Source: Alphaproteobacteria bacterium (lineage in GTDB: Bacteria; Pseudomonadota; Alphaproteobacteria; Kiloniellales; DSM-21159). From it: a stretch of 51,402 bases of DNA. Positions 16,663 to 24,933 of the stretch are shown here, piece after piece. The notes below the pieces were generated by a model, which ran no database searches, was not told the origin of the DNA, and saw only the letters and a list, made by a program, of their open reading frames with translations. The DNA is taken from positions 1-51,402 of the forward strand of contig JAUILQ010000041.1 of assembly GCA_030433005.1 (NCBI GenBank), given 5' to 3'. The first letter of the stretch is position 1. Every line of letters starts with the position of its first letter. Made by a program: the position numbers and the translations under genes.

Positions 16663-17310
16663 ATGGCCCTAGCAACCGCAGAGACCGCGCCGCAGAGCGG
16701 CGCGGAAGCGGACGCCGCCCTGGTCCGGGCCGTGGCGGCAGGCGACCCGCGCGCCTGCCGCCGGCTGCTCGAGCGCCATCTCGACCGGGTCGTCGGCCTC
16801 GCCTACCGCCTGCTCGGCGAGCGCGCCGCCGCCGAGGACGTCGCCCAGGACACCTTCCTGAGGCTCTGGGCGCGCGCCGAGCGCTGGCGCCCGGAGGCCC
16901 GGCTCGACACCTGGCTCTACACCGTGGCGCGCAACCTCTGCCTCGACCGGCTGCGCAAGGCCGGGCGCCAGAGCGACGCGCCGCTGCCGGAGCTGCCCGA
17001 CCCGGCGCCGAGCGCCGAGCGGCAGCTCAGCGAGGCCCAGACCGCGGCCCGCGTGGCCCGAGAGATCGCGGCCCTGCCCGAGCGCCAGCGCAGCGCCATC
17101 GCGCTGGTCCACGAGGAGGGCCTGAGCAACATCGACGCGGCCGAGGTGCTGGGCGTCAGCGTCGATGCCCTGGAATCCCTACTCGCCCGGGCCCGCCGGC
17201 GCCTGCGCGAGCGACTGGCCGAGCCGCCGCCCGAGCAGGCGGCGGCAGACGGCCGACGGACCGGCGATCAGCCCGGCGGCGGACGCACCGCCGCGGGAGG
17301 TGAGAGATGA
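16663..17310 (+). CDS. ECF-family RNA polymerase sigma factor
   Basis: A 215-residue sigma-70 family protein with region 2 (RLLERHLDRVVGLAYRLLG, AEDVAQDTFLRLW, TWLYTVARNLCLDRLRK) and region 4 (ALPERQRSAIALVHEEGLSNIDAAEVLGVSVDALESLLARARRRLRERL). Regions 1 and 3 are absent, as in extracytoplasmic-function sigma factors. The C-terminal 40 residues are Gly/Gln-rich and probably disordered. ATG 16663 lies 42 bp after the EF-hand gene. The stop overlaps the next start (ATGA), so sigma factor and the predicted anti-sigma factor are translationally coupled. I could not pick out a convincing self-promoter. Confidence 0.92.
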   Translation: MALATAETAPQSGAEADAALVRAVAAGDPRACRRLLERHLDRVVGLAYRLLGERAAAEDVAQDTFLRLWARAERWRPEARLDTWLYTVARNLCLDRLRKAGRQSDAPLPELPDPAPSAERQLSEAQTAARVAREIAALPERQRSAIALVHEEGLSNIDAAEVLGVSVDALESLLARARRRLRERLAEPPPEQAAADGRRTGDQPGGGRTAAGGER

Positions 17311-17759
17311 CGATGCCCACGACCCTGACCGAAGACCGCCTGCGCCAGCTGCTCGACAGCTACGGTGCCGACGCCGGGCGCTGGCCCGACGCCGAGCGCC
17401 CGGCCGCGCTGGCGCTGCTCGCCGAGCGGCCGGACCTGGAGGGCGAGCGCCGCGAGGCCGCCCGCCTCGACGCCCTGCTTGCGACGGCCGAACGACCCGC
17501 GGCCTCGGGCGCGCTGCTCGGCCGGCTGCTGGAGACGGCGCCGCAGGGTGCCGGCCGGGGGCGCGGCTGGCTGTCGCTGCTCTGGCCCTTCGGCCCGGCC
17601 TGGCAGCCGGCCTTCGGCCTCGCGGTCGCGCTGCTGCTCGGCGTCGCCAGCGGCCCGCTGCTGCCCGAGGCCGACGCCACCCAGACGGCCCAGCAGGAAA
17701 CCACGGAGGAGATCGCCGTGCTGCTGGCGACACCGCTCTACGCGGAGGAGTCCCTATGA
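17307..17759 (+). CDS. Predicted membrane anti-sigma factor (non-ZAS type)
   Basis: A 150-residue protein with an N-terminal cytoplasmic helical part (EDRLRQLLDSYGADAGRWPDAERPAALALLAE), one membrane helix (WQPAFGLAVALLLGVASGPLL at about 97-118) and a short exported tail. It overlaps the ECF gene by four bases and the next gene by four bases. The size, topology and coupling fit an anti-sigma factor. The zinc-binding HxxxCxxC motif of classical ZAS proteins is absent, and there are no cysteines at all. The function is inferred from context. 'GRWPDAER' patterns are common in Rhodospirillales proteins next to ECF sigma genes. Confidence 0.7.
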   Translation: MTMPTTLTEDRLRQLLDSYGADAGRWPDAERPAALALLAERPDLEGERREAARLDALLATAERPAASGALLGRLLETAPQGAGRGRGWLSLLWPFGPAWQPAFGLAVALLLGVASGPLLPEADATQTAQQETTEEIAVLLATPLYAEESL

Positions 17760-18247
17760 GCTGGTCATCGAGCCGGACCCAGAAGCTGCTGGCCGCGGCC
17801 CTGGCGGTCTCGCTGGCGGTCAACCTCTTCGCCGGCGGCGCCTTCCTGTCGCGCCACCTCTTCGGGCCGCCGCACCACGGCTGGGAATCGAAGCGCGAGG
17901 CCGTCGAGGTGCTGCCCGAGGGCGAGCGCGCGCGCATCGACGGGATCTGGGAGAGCGGCCGCAGCGAGGTGCGCGACGAGTTCCGGGCGATGCGCGAGGC
18001 CCGGCAGCGCTACCGCGAGGCGCTGACCGCCGAGCAGTTCGATGCGGCCGCCGCCCAGGCCGCGCTCGACTCGCTCTATGCCCACAAGGCCGCGGCGCGC
18101 GCCTCGATGGAGAACAAGATCATGGAGATCGCGACCAGCCTGGAGCCGGCCGAGCGGCGCGCCTACTTCGAGGCCTTCTTCGCCGACGAGGTGCGCCGCG
18201 ACCGCGAGCGCGCCGAGCGCCACGCCGAGCGCGAGGAGCGGGACTGA
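17756..18247 (+). CDS. Periplasmic heavy-metal sensor / CpxP-Spy-like protein
   Basis: A 163-residue protein anchored by one N-terminal helix (KLLAAALAVSLAVNLFAGGAFLS) with a periplasmic, highly charged alpha-helical domain. The core pattern EFRAMREARQRYREALTAEQFDAAAAQAALDSLYAHKAAARASMENKIMEIA (partly quoted as RQRYREALTAEQFD) is the Metal_resist/CnrX-CpxP type. Such proteins sense metals or misfolding at the outer face of the inner membrane and often work with an ECF sigma/anti-sigma pair. The start overlaps the upstream stop (ATGA 17756-17759). Last gene of the EF-hand-ECF unit, converging with the methyltransferase gene 12 bp later. Confidence 0.8.
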   Translation: MSWSSSRTQKLLAAALAVSLAVNLFAGGAFLSRHLFGPPHHGWESKREAVEVLPEGERARIDGIWESGRSEVRDEFRAMREARQRYREALTAEQFDAAAAQAALDSLYAHKAAARASMENKIMEIATSLEPAERRAYFEAFFADEVRRDRERAERHAEREERD

Positions 18248-18259
18248 CCGGCCGGCCCT

Positions 18260-19048
18260 TCAGCCGCGCCGACGGGCCGGCTCCGGCGCCGGCTCGGGCC
18301 CGAAGCCGCGCCGCGCGGCGGCCGGGCCGGCGAGCTGCGGCAGCTTGACCACGACGCCGCGCCGGCGCCGCTCGGCGGCGCGCAGCGGCAGCCCGCCGTA
18401 GAGCTGCTTCGAGGCCTCGACCAGGTGGACCCCGGCGAAGTGCGGGAACCACTGGTCGCCGACCCGCTCCCAGGCCGGTGCCGCGCGCAGCAGCCAGCGC
18501 GAGCGCGTCGGCGGCATGTAGAGCGCGCCCTGGCGCCGGAGCGGCGTGAAGAGGTGCTCGCGCAGCACCCGGGTCAGCTGGCCCGGGCTGTAGGGGTGGC
18601 CGTGGCCGAAGGGCGTGCGCTCGAGCTGGGCCCAGAGGCTGCGGCGGTTGGGGGCGACGACCAGCAGCCGGCCCTCGCCCTTGAGCACCCGCCAGATCTC
18701 CTTGAGCATGTCGCGCAGGTAGTCGCCCTGCTCCAGTCCGTGGACCAGCAGCACGCGGTCGACCGAGAGGTCGGGCAGCGGCAGCTCGGTCTCGTCGACC
18801 AGGCCCACGACGTAGGGCCCTTCCGGCGGCCAGTGCAGGCAGCCCTGGGCCGCCGGCATCAGGGCGATGGTCGCCGCCGCCTCCTCGCGGAAGGCGCGCA
18901 GGTAGGGCGTCGCGTAGCCGAGCCCGAGCAGCGTGTCGCCGCGCACGTCGGGCCAGAGCTGGCGCAGGGCACGGCGGATCAGGTGGCGCGCCACCTGGCC
19001 GGTGCGGCCCTCGTAGAACTCGCGCAGCTCGACGACGTCGTTCCACAT
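18260..19048 (-). CDS. SAM-dependent methyltransferase next to gloB
   Basis: A 262-residue class I methyltransferase-like protein. The fold is shown by LLGLGYATPYLRAF (a variant of motif I), the GLVDETELPLPDLSVDRVLLVHGLE strand-loop, and EIWRVLKGEGRLLVVAPNR. The Gly-rich SAM loop is less perfect than usual (LGLGYATPY). The tail after about residue 225 is Arg/Pro/Gly-rich. The only promoter-like element is TATAGA, seven bases ahead of the ATG, suggesting a leaderless message. The divergent partner gloB is a frequent neighbour of this family in alphaproteobacteria; the substrate is unknown. Confidence 0.82.
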   Translation of the reverse strand: MWNDVVELREFYEGRTGQVARHLIRRALRQLWPDVRGDTLLGLGYATPYLRAFREEAAATIALMPAAQGCLHWPPEGPYVVGLVDETELPLPDLSVDRVLLVHGLEQGDYLRDMLKEIWRVLKGEGRLLVVAPNRRSLWAQLERTPFGHGHPYSPGQLTRVLREHLFTPLRRQGALYMPPTRSRWLLRAAPAWERVGDQWFPHFAGVHLVEASKQLYGGLPLRAAERRRRGVVVKLPQLAGPAAARRGFGPEPAPEPARRRG

Positions 19049-19053
19049 GCCCG

Positions 19054-19059
19054 TCTATA
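19054..19059 (-). promoter_or_regulatory. -10-like TATAGA abutting the methyltransferase start
   Basis: Minus-strand TATAGA (5/6 to TATAAT), five bases before ATG 19048. Transcription would begin at or within one base of the start codon, giving a leaderless mRNA. The -35 region is not recognisable. Confidence 0.4.
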
Positions 19060-19171
19060 TAGCACCCGCGCCGCCGTGCGCGAGGTGCCCCCGCGGCGCA
19101 GCTGCTTTAACCCTCCTGTTCGAGCCAGGCCGGCCTTCACCGCTGCCGGAGCGGGTGCTACCTTCGCGGCC

Positions 19172-19942
19172 ATGGCAGAACTCGACATCCACCAGATCCC
19201 CGTGCTCAGCGACAACTACGTCTACCTGGCGCGCTGCCGGGCGACCGGCATGACCGCGGTGGTCGACCCGGCGGTCGCGGCCCCGGTGCTCGCCGAGGCC
19301 GAGCGCCTGGGCTGGACGATCACGCACATCCTCAACACCCACCACCACGGCGACCACGTCGGCGGCAACAAGGAGATCATGGCCGCGACCGGCTGCACCG
19401 TGGTCGGGCCGCGCGCCGACCGCGAGCGCATCCCCGGCATCTCGGTCGAGGTCGACGAAGGCGACGTCTATCGCCTGGGCGAATGCGAGGCCAAGGTCTT
19501 CTTCGTGCCAGGCCACACGCGCGGTCACATCGCCTACTGGTTCGCCGATTCGAACGCCCTGTTCTGCGGCGACACGCTCTTCGCGCTCGGCTGCGGCCGG
19601 CTGTTCGAGGGCACGCCCGAGCAGATGTGGGGCTCGCTGTCGAAGCTGCGCGGCCTGCCGCCGGAGACCCGGGTCTACTGCGCCCACGAGTACACCCAGG
19701 CCAACGCCCGCTTCGCGCTGTCGGTCGACGGCGACAACGCCCAGCTCAAGGCGCGCGCCGCCGAGATCGACGAGACCCGCGCCGCCGGCCGGCCGACCGT
19801 GCCCTCGACGCTGGGCGTCGAGCTGGCGACCAACCCCTTCCTGCGCGCCGACGACCCGGCGCTGGCCGCGGCGGTCGGGCGCCAGGGCGGCGACGCCGTC
19901 GAGGTCTTCGCCGAGGTCCGCCACCGCAAGGACGTCTTCTGA
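19172..19942 (+). CDS. gloB: Hydroxyacylglutathione hydrolase (glyoxalase II)
   Basis: A 256-residue metallo-beta-lactamase-fold hydrolase that splits S-lactoylglutathione into lactate and glutathione, finishing methylglyoxal detoxification. Metal ligands are in THHHGDHVGG (residues near 56-65), VPGHTRGHIAYW (His near 114), and FCGDTLFALGCGRLFEG (Asp near 133), with YCAHEYT giving the last His. The C-terminal glyoxalase II domain (LATNPFLRADDPAL, EVFAEVRHRKDVF) is complete. ATG 19172 is chosen because the conserved 'IPVLSDNYVYL' begins eight residues later. A glutathione transferase follows 59 bp downstream, so glutathione-linked functions cluster here. Confidence 0.95.
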   Translation: MAELDIHQIPVLSDNYVYLARCRATGMTAVVDPAVAAPVLAEAERLGWTITHILNTHHHGDHVGGNKEIMAATGCTVVGPRADRERIPGISVEVDEGDVYRLGECEAKVFFVPGHTRGHIAYWFADSNALFCGDTLFALGCGRLFEGTPEQMWGSLSKLRGLPPETRVYCAHEYTQANARFALSVDGDNAQLKARAAEIDETRAAGRPTVPSTLGVELATNPFLRADDPALAAAVGRQGGDAVEVFAEVRHRKDVF

Positions 19943-20001
19943 CGCCGGACTCGCCCTGCCGGCCGCCCGCTTCGAGCCCCGCTTCGAGCAAGGAACCGCC
20001 C

Positions 20002-20610
20002 GTGACCCTCAAGCTGCGCTTCGCGCCGACCTCGCCCTACGTCCGCAAGGCCATGGTGCTGGCCCACGAGACCGGCCAGATCGAGGATCTGGAGCTGGTG
20101 CCGACCGACGTCTGGTCGGCCGGCACCGACATCCAGGCCGACAACCCGCTGGGCAAGGTCCCGGCCCTGGTCACGCCCGACGGCACGCTCTGCGATTCGC
20201 CGCTGGTCTGCGAGTACCTCGACAGCCGGCACGGCGGCCGCCGGCTGATCCCGGAGAGCGGCCCGGCACGCTGGCGGGTGCTGCGCATCGCGGCGCTGGC
20301 CGACGGCGTGCTCGACGCCGCGGTCGGCACGGTCATCGAGACGCTGCGCCGGCCGCCGGAGAAGGTCTGGCAGGGCAACGTCGAACGCCAGGCCGGCAAG
20401 ATCGCCGCGGCGCTCGACGCCCTGGAGGCCGAGGCCGCCGCCTTCGAGGAGCCCTTCGACCTCGGCCAGATCACCGTCGCCTGCGCGCTCGGCTACCTCG
20501 ACTTCCGGCTCGCCGAGCTCGACTGGCGCAGCGGCCGGCCGACGCTGGCGGCCTGGTACGAGACGGCGGCCAAGCGGCCCTCGATGACCGCGACCGAGCC
20601 GAGGGCCTGA
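20002..20610 (+). CDS. Glutathione S-transferase family protein
   Basis: A 202-residue GST with a thioredoxin-like N-terminal half (LKLRFAPTSPYVRKAMVLAHETG, NPLGKVPALVTPDG, LCDSPLVCEYLDS) and an all-helical C-terminal half ending in RPTLAAWYETAAKRPSM. The Ser-Pro-Tyr start motif and the cis-Pro in KVPAL are intact. Start is GTG 20002 with AAGGA seven bases ahead; no ATG lies close to the domain start. The stop overlaps the next start (TGATG). Placement after gloB suggests a shared role in electrophile detoxification, but the substrate is not indicated. Confidence 0.9.
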   Translation: MTLKLRFAPTSPYVRKAMVLAHETGQIEDLELVPTDVWSAGTDIQADNPLGKVPALVTPDGTLCDSPLVCEYLDSRHGGRRLIPESGPARWRVLRIAALADGVLDAAVGTVIETLRRPPEKVWQGNVERQAGKIAAALDALEAEAAAFEEPFDLGQITVACALGYLDFRLAELDWRSGRPTLAAWYETAAKRPSMTATEPRA

Positions 20611-21053
20611 TGCTCGACGCGCCCAAGGTCATCCGCCAGCTCGGGCTGCAGCCTCATCCGGAGGGCGGCCACTACCGCGAGACCTACCGCCACAGCGACC
20701 CCTTCGGCGGCCGCGGCACGATGACCGCGATCTACTACCTGCTGGCCGCCGGCGAGTACTCGCACTGGCACCGCGTCGACGCCGTCGAGATCTGGCACTG
20801 GTACGCCGGCGCGCCGCTCGCCCTGACGATCAGCGAGAACGGCCACGACGCCGTCGCCCACCGCCTCGGCCCCGAGCTGCTGGCCAACCAGCGCCCGCAG
20901 GTCATCGTCCCGCCCAACGCCTGGCAGACCGCCGAGAGCCTGGGCGCCTGGACCCTGGTCGGCTGCACCGTGGCGCCGGCCTTCGAGTTCGAGGGCTTCG
21001 AGCTGGCGCCGCCCGACTGGTCGCCGAGCCCGCGCATCCCCGAAGGCGGCTGA
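20610..21053 (+). CDS. Cupin-5 (DUF985) family protein
   Basis: A 147-residue single-domain cupin. The conserved start is VIRQLGLQPHPEGGHYRETYR, then TAIYYLLAAGEYSHWHRVDAVEIWHWYAGAPL with the metal-type His/Glu residues, and later PPNAWQTAESLGAWTLVGCTVAPAFEFEGFEL, all typical of DUF985 proteins. No enzymatic activity is established for the family. Translationally coupled to the GST gene through TGATG. The stop codon is in the loop of a GGCGGC/GCCGCC hairpin. Confidence 0.88.
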   Translation: MLDAPKVIRQLGLQPHPEGGHYRETYRHSDPFGGRGTMTAIYYLLAAGEYSHWHRVDAVEIWHWYAGAPLALTISENGHDAVAHRLGPELLANQRPQVIVPPNAWQTAESLGAWTLVGCTVAPAFEFEGFELAPPDWSPSPRIPEGG

Positions 21054-21080
21054 GCCGCCGCTTGCCCGGCAGGCTGCCGG
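21045..21080. terminator. Tandem hairpins between convergent genes
   Basis: GGCGGC-TGA-GCCGCC (21045-21059, with the stop codon as loop) followed by CCGGCAG-G-CTGCCGG (21066-21080). Neither has a T run, but two strong stems back to back in a convergent 27-bp spacer probably serve as a two-sided terminator. Confidence 0.4.
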
Positions 21081-21500
21081 TCAGCCCTTCCCGCGGCCGC
21101 CGCCCTCGAAGCGGGCGTCGACCGGCACCTGCCAGGCGGTGACCAGGGCGTTGGTCTCGTTGGCCATGCCGACGACGGCGACCAGCTCGGCGAGCTGGGC
21201 GTCGGTCAGGCCCTTGGCGCGCGCCGCGGCGGTGTGGCTGTTGATGCAGTAGGAACAGCCGTTGGTCACCGAGACCGCGATGTAGAGCATCTCCTTGACC
21301 AGCGGGTCGAGGGCGCCCGGCGCCATGACCTGCTTGATCGAGGCCCAGGTCCGCTCGAGCGTCACTGGGTCGTTGGCCAGTACCTTCCAGAAGTCGTTGA
21401 TCCAGTCGCTGCCGCGCGTCGCCATGATGTCGTCGTAGACGGCGCGCACGGCGTCGCTCGCCGCCTCGTACTCGACGGGCGGCAGGACGGGCTTGGTCAT
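21081..21500 (-). CDS. Carboxymuconolactone decarboxylase / AhpD-like protein
   Basis: A 139-residue CMD/AhpD-family protein. The core LVKEMLYIAVSVTNGCSYCINSHTAAARAKGLTD holds the CxxC...H redox triad (GCSYCINSH) of peroxidase-type members. N-terminal helices (EAASDAVRAVYDDIM) are normal. ATG 21500 gives the expected family length; the frame is open much further but overlaps phaB. Located 38 bp after phaB on the same strand, so it may be co-expressed with the PHA genes. A role as thiol-dependent peroxide reductase is plausible from the CxxC-H motif. Confidence 0.87.
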   Translation of the reverse strand: MTKPVLPPVEYEAASDAVRAVYDDIMATRGSDWINDFWKVLANDPVTLERTWASIKQVMAPGALDPLVKEMLYIAVSVTNGCSYCINSHTAAARAKGLTDAQLAELVAVVGMANETNALVTAWQVPVDARFEGGGRGKG

Positions 21501-21538
21501 GCTCTCTCTACTCCGGCTCTCTACTCCAGTCGGGCTGC

Positions 21539-22267
21539 TCAGGAGGCCATGTACTGGCCGCCGTTGACGGTCAGGGTCGAGCCGGTGATGAAGCCGGCGT
21601 CCTCGGCGGCGAGGAACACGACGGCGCGCGCGATCTCCTCCGGCTCGCCGAGGCGGCCGACCGGGATCTGCGGCAGGATCTTCGACTTCAGCACCTCCTC
21701 GGGCACGGCACGCACCATCTCTGTGCCGATGTAGCCCGGGGCCACGGCGTTGACCGTGATGCCCTTGGCCGCGTTTTCCTGGGCCACGGCCTTGGTGAAG
21801 CCGATCAGGCCGGCCTTGGCGGCCGAGTAGTTCGACTGGCCGAACTGGCCCTTCTGGCCGTTGATCGAGGAGATCGAGACGATGCGGCCGTAGCCGCGCG
21901 CGCGCATGCCCTCGATGACGTTGCGGGTCATGTTGAACAGCGAGTCGAGATTGGTCGCGATGACCGCGCTCCACTGCTCCGGGGTCATCTTGTGCAGCGT
22001 CGCGTCGCGCGTGATGCCGGCGTTGTTGACCAGCACGTCGACCGGGCCGAGCTCCTGCTCGACCTTGGCGATGCCGGCCTTGCAGGCCTCGAAGTCGCCG
22101 ACGTCCCACTTGAAGACGGCGATGCCGGTCTCGTCCCTGAAGCGGTTGGCCGCCTCGTCGTTGCCGCCGTAGGTGGCGCCGACCTGGTAGCCGGCCTGCT
22201 TCAGTCCGATCGAGATGGCCGCGCCGATCCCGCGCGTCCCCCCGGTAACAAGCGCAACGCGAGCCAT
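21539..22267 (-). CDS. phaB: Acetoacetyl-CoA reductase
   Basis: A 242-residue short-chain dehydrogenase that reduces acetoacetyl-CoA to (R)-3-hydroxybutyryl-CoA with NADPH for PHB synthesis. Cofactor motif TGGTRGIGAAIS at about 8-19, NNAGITRD, and catalytic Ser-Tyr-Lys in SISSINGQKGQFGQSNYSAAKAG. GTEMVRAVPEEVL and the ending TLTVNGGQYMAS are characteristic of PhbB. Start ATG 22267 has AGGGAGGGA close upstream. A strong terminator (22406-22436) separates it from phaA, so it needs its own promoter or read-through. Confidence 0.95.
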   Translation of the reverse strand: MARVALVTGGTRGIGAAISIGLKQAGYQVGATYGGNDEAANRFRDETGIAVFKWDVGDFEACKAGIAKVEQELGPVDVLVNNAGITRDATLHKMTPEQWSAVIATNLDSLFNMTRNVIEGMRARGYGRIVSISSINGQKGQFGQSNYSAAKAGLIGFTKAVAQENAAKGITVNAVAPGYIGTEMVRAVPEEVLKSKILPQIPVGRLGEPEEIARAVVFLAAEDAGFITGSTLTVNGGQYMAS

Positions 22268-22405
22268 CTGTCCCTCCCTGCGGTGACCTCGTGACGCGGT
22301 CCGCGCCGCGCTCTTGTGGTTAATGAAAACATGGATGGCCCGGGGCTCCAAGGGGCCTTGCCCCCAGAGGCCCGGGCGCGCGGCGCGCCGGCACCGGCGC
22401 CGACG

Positions 22406-22436
22406 AAAAAGGGCCGGCCCGTCGCCGGGCCGGCCC
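22406..22436 (-). terminator. Rho-independent terminator downstream of phaA
   Basis: On the minus strand an 11-bp perfect stem GGGCCGGCCCG / CGGGCCGGCCC with a GCGA loop, followed immediately by TTTTT. It lies 45 bp after the phaA stop and 139 bp before phaB. Confidence 0.85.
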
Positions 22437-22480
22437 CTGTCGTCCGCCAGAGCTCCGCCGGACCACGGCGGAGCCGCCGA

Positions 22481-23653
22481 TCAGCGCTCGACGCACATGG
22501 CGATGCCCATGCCGCCGCCGATGCACAGGGTGGCCAGGCCCTTCCTGGCGCCGCGCCGCTGCATCTCGTGCAGCAGCGTGACCAGCACGCGGCCGCCGGA
22601 GGCGCCGATCGGATGGCCGATGGCGATGGCCCCACCGTTGACGTTGACCTTCTCGGGATCCAGGCCGAGCTCCTTCATCACGCAGAGCGACTGCGCGGCG
22701 AAGGCCTCATTGGACTCGATGAGGTCGAGGTCGGCGACCTTCCAGCCGGCCTTCTCGAGCGCCTTGCGGCTCGCCGGGATCGGGCCCGAGCCCATGATCG
22801 CCGGATCGACGCCGGCGGTCGCCCAGGAGACGATGCGCGCCAGCGGCTCGATGCCGCGCTTGGAGGCCTCGGCCTCGCTCATCAGCACGGCCGCCGCGGC
22901 GCCGTCGTTGATGCCGCTGGCGTTGCCCGCGGTCACCGTGCCCTCCTTGTCGAAGGCCGGGCGCAGCTTGGCCAGGCTCTCGGCCGTGACGCCGTGCTTG
23001 GGGTACTCGTCCTGCTCGACGACGGTGTCGCCGCGCCGGCTCTGGATGGTCACCGGCACGATCTCGTCGGCGAAGCGGCCCTCCTTCTGGGCGGCCTCGG
23101 CCTTCTGCTGCGAGCCGGCGGCGAAGGCGTCCTGCTCGTCGCGGGTGATCTGCCACTGCTTGGCGATGTTCTCGGCCGTGTTGCCCATGTGATAGCCGTT
23201 GAAGGCGTCCCACAGGCCGTCCTTGATCATGGTGTCGACGAACTTCACGTCGCCCATCTTGTGGCCGTTGCGCAGATGCGCGCAGTGCGGCGCCTGGCTC
23301 ATCGACTCCTGGCCGCCGGCGACGACGATCTTGCTGTCGCCGACCTTGATCGCCTGGTAGCCGAGCGCCACCGAGCGCAGCCCGGAGCCGCACAGCTGGT
23401 TGATCTGCATCGCCGTGGCTTCCTTGGGAATGCCGGCGCCCATGGCGGCCTGGCGGGCGGGATTCTGGCCGGCGCCGGCGGTCAGGATCTGGCCGAGAAT
23501 GGCCTCGTCGACCTCCTGCGCCTCGACCTTGGCGCGCTTCAGCGCCTCCTGGATGGCGACCGTGCCGAGGGTCGAGGCCGGCACGCTGGACAGGGCGCCG
23601 TTGAAGGCGCCGACCGGGGTGCGGGCGGCGGCGGCGATGACGATGTCGCTCAT
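22481..23653 (-). CDS. phaA: Acetyl-CoA acetyltransferase (beta-ketothiolase)
   Basis: A 390-residue thiolase that condenses two acetyl-CoA to acetoacetyl-CoA, the first step of PHB synthesis. The acyl-accepting Cys88 sits in [15 protein letters not shown], the His in [14 protein letters not shown], and the second Cys in [23 protein letters not shown] is also present. The N-terminus [19 protein letters not shown] is normal. ATG 23653 follows a GGAGGAACGACCAG ribosome-binding region. It is transcribed apart from phaC (232-bp gap) and ends in a strong terminator. Confidence 0.96.
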   Translation of the reverse strand: MSDIVIAAAARTPVGAFNGALSSVPASTLGTVAIQEALKRAKVEAQEVDEAILGQILTAGAGQNPARQAAMGAGIPKEATAMQINQLCGSGLRSVALGYQAIKVGDSKIVVAGGQESMSQAPHCAHLRNGHKMGDVKFVDTMIKDGLWDAFNGYHMGNTAENIAKQWQITRDEQDAFAAGSQQKAEAAQKEGRFADEIVPVTIQSRRGDTVVEQDEYPKHGVTAESLAKLRPAFDKEGTVTAGNASGINDGAAAAVLMSEAEASKRGIEPLARIVSWATAGVDPAIMGSGPIPASRKALEKAGWKVADLDLIESNEAFAAQSLCVMKELGLDPEKVNVNGGAIAIGHPIGASGGRVLVTLLHEMQRRGARKGLATLCIGGGMGIAMCVER

Positions 23654-23885
23654 GGTCTGGTCGTTCCTCCTTGTGGGTCCCCGGGCCGGCGTCCCGCGGC
23701 TGTCGGTGTCGGGGGAGCGGCGGCCCGTCGCCGCCCCGGGCCGTCGGCCGCAGGGCGGGCTGTTCGCGGTTAGCGCTCGGCGACAGATGTGGGCCCTTCT
23801 TGGGGCGGGGCCAAACGGTTTCGCTGCGCCGCAACAGGCGGCACTCTAGCGCCGCGCCCGGACCCTGCGCAAGCGAGCGGGCCGC
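23654..23885 (-). other. Upstream region of phaA
   Basis: 232 bp without a gene, between the phaC stop and the phaA start. It contains a short hairpin (CCGCctgttGCGG at about 23831-23843) and the phaA ribosome-binding site. I could not choose a convincing promoter or a PhaR palindrome here. Confidence 0.3.
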
Positions 23886-24905
23886 TCAGGAGCGGGCGCG
23901 CAGCCAGCCGGTCAGCGGCTGCCAGACCGTCGCCGGCGCCTGGCGGCTGGCGACCATGCCGATGTGTCCGGCGGCGGGGCGCAGCACCTCGGCTTCGGGC
24001 AGCGCGGCGGCCAGTGCCAGCGCCGAGGCCGGCGGCACGATGCGGTCCCGGGCCGGGATCAGCGCCAGGCTCGGCAGCGAGACCGCGGCCGGGTCCACCG
24101 GCTTGCCGGCGATGCGCCAGGCGCCGCGCGCCGGGGTGTTGTCGCCGTACCAGCCGGCCAGGCATTCGCGCGCGACCGGCGCCGCGAGACCGATGCCGTC
24201 GTTCAGCCAGTCCTCGAGCGCGACGAAGTCCTCGGCGCGCTCGCTGTCGGGGTCGAGGCGGCCGAACGCCAGGAACTTGCGCGGCACGAGCTGCGGGTCG
24301 AGGCTGGCGAACAGCGTCTGCACCGCGTCGACCGGCAGCTCGCCGAGCAGGTCGAGGGCCGGGGCGAAACCGAGCGCCGCGGCCCGGCCGATCGGGCCGT
24401 GCAGTCCGGAGCCCGCGTGGAAGTCCCAGGGCGTCGCCAGCAGCGCCAGGCCGGCGAGGTCGCCCTGGCGGCGCTGCGCCAGCGCCAGCGCCAGCAGCCC
24501 GCCCATGCAGTAGCCGAGCAGCAGCGGCGCCCGCCCGGTCTCGGCGAGCACGGCGTCGAGCGCGCCCTCCAGCGTGCCGGCGACGTAGTCGGTCAGCGAG
24601 AAGCCGCGGGTGCTCGCGTCCGGCCCGCCCCAGTCGAGCAGCAGCGGCCGGAAGCCGGCCGCCGCGAGCCAGCGCAGCAGGCTGCGCCGGCGCGAGAGGT
24701 CGAGAATGTAGCCGCGGTTGACCAGCGACGGCACGGCGAGCAGCGGGACGCCGTCGCGCGCCGCGGCCTCGGGGGCGCGGCCGTAGTCGAGCAGCCGCGC
24801 CGGGCCGTCGCTCCAGAGCGCCGGCGGATCCTCGAGGTCGCGACGGTAGGGGTGCGCGCGGTAGCGCTCGACGGCGTCGAGCAGAGCCCGGCTGCGGGTC
24901 GCCAC
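23886..24905 (-). CDS. phaC: PHA synthase, class III-like PhaC (start uncertain)
   Basis: An alpha/beta-hydrolase polymerase of about 339 residues as drawn. It carries the PHA-synthase lipase box variant GYCMGG (Cys133 here), the PSLVNRGYILDLS segment, WGGPDASTRGFSLTDYV, Asp in IPARDRIVPP and His in AAGHIGMV. This is short like class III PhaC and is preceded by a PhaE-like gene. GTG 24905 begins 28 bp after the phaE stop, but it lacks a good ribosome-binding site. The frame stays open upstream through phaE (an internal ATG at 25259 would give 457 residues), and conserved-looking residues (LRAVDPEAFAAALDRA) just precede the GTG, so the true start may be a little earlier. Confidence 0.8.
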   Translation of the reverse strand: MATRSRALLDAVERYRAHPYRRDLEDPPALWSDGPARLLDYGRAPEAAARDGVPLLAVPSLVNRGYILDLSRRRSLLRWLAAAGFRPLLLDWGGPDASTRGFSLTDYVAGTLEGALDAVLAETGRAPLLLGYCMGGLLALALAQRRQGDLAGLALLATPWDFHAGSGLHGPIGRAAALGFAPALDLLGELPVDAVQTLFASLDPQLVPRKFLAFGRLDPDSERAEDFVALEDWLNDGIGLAAPVARECLAGWYGDNTPARGAWRIAGKPVDPAAVSLPSLALIPARDRIVPPASALALAAALPEAEVLRPAAGHIGMVASRQAPATVWQPLTGWLRARS

Positions 24906-24933
24906 GGCGCGATCCAGCGCCGCGGCGAAGGCC

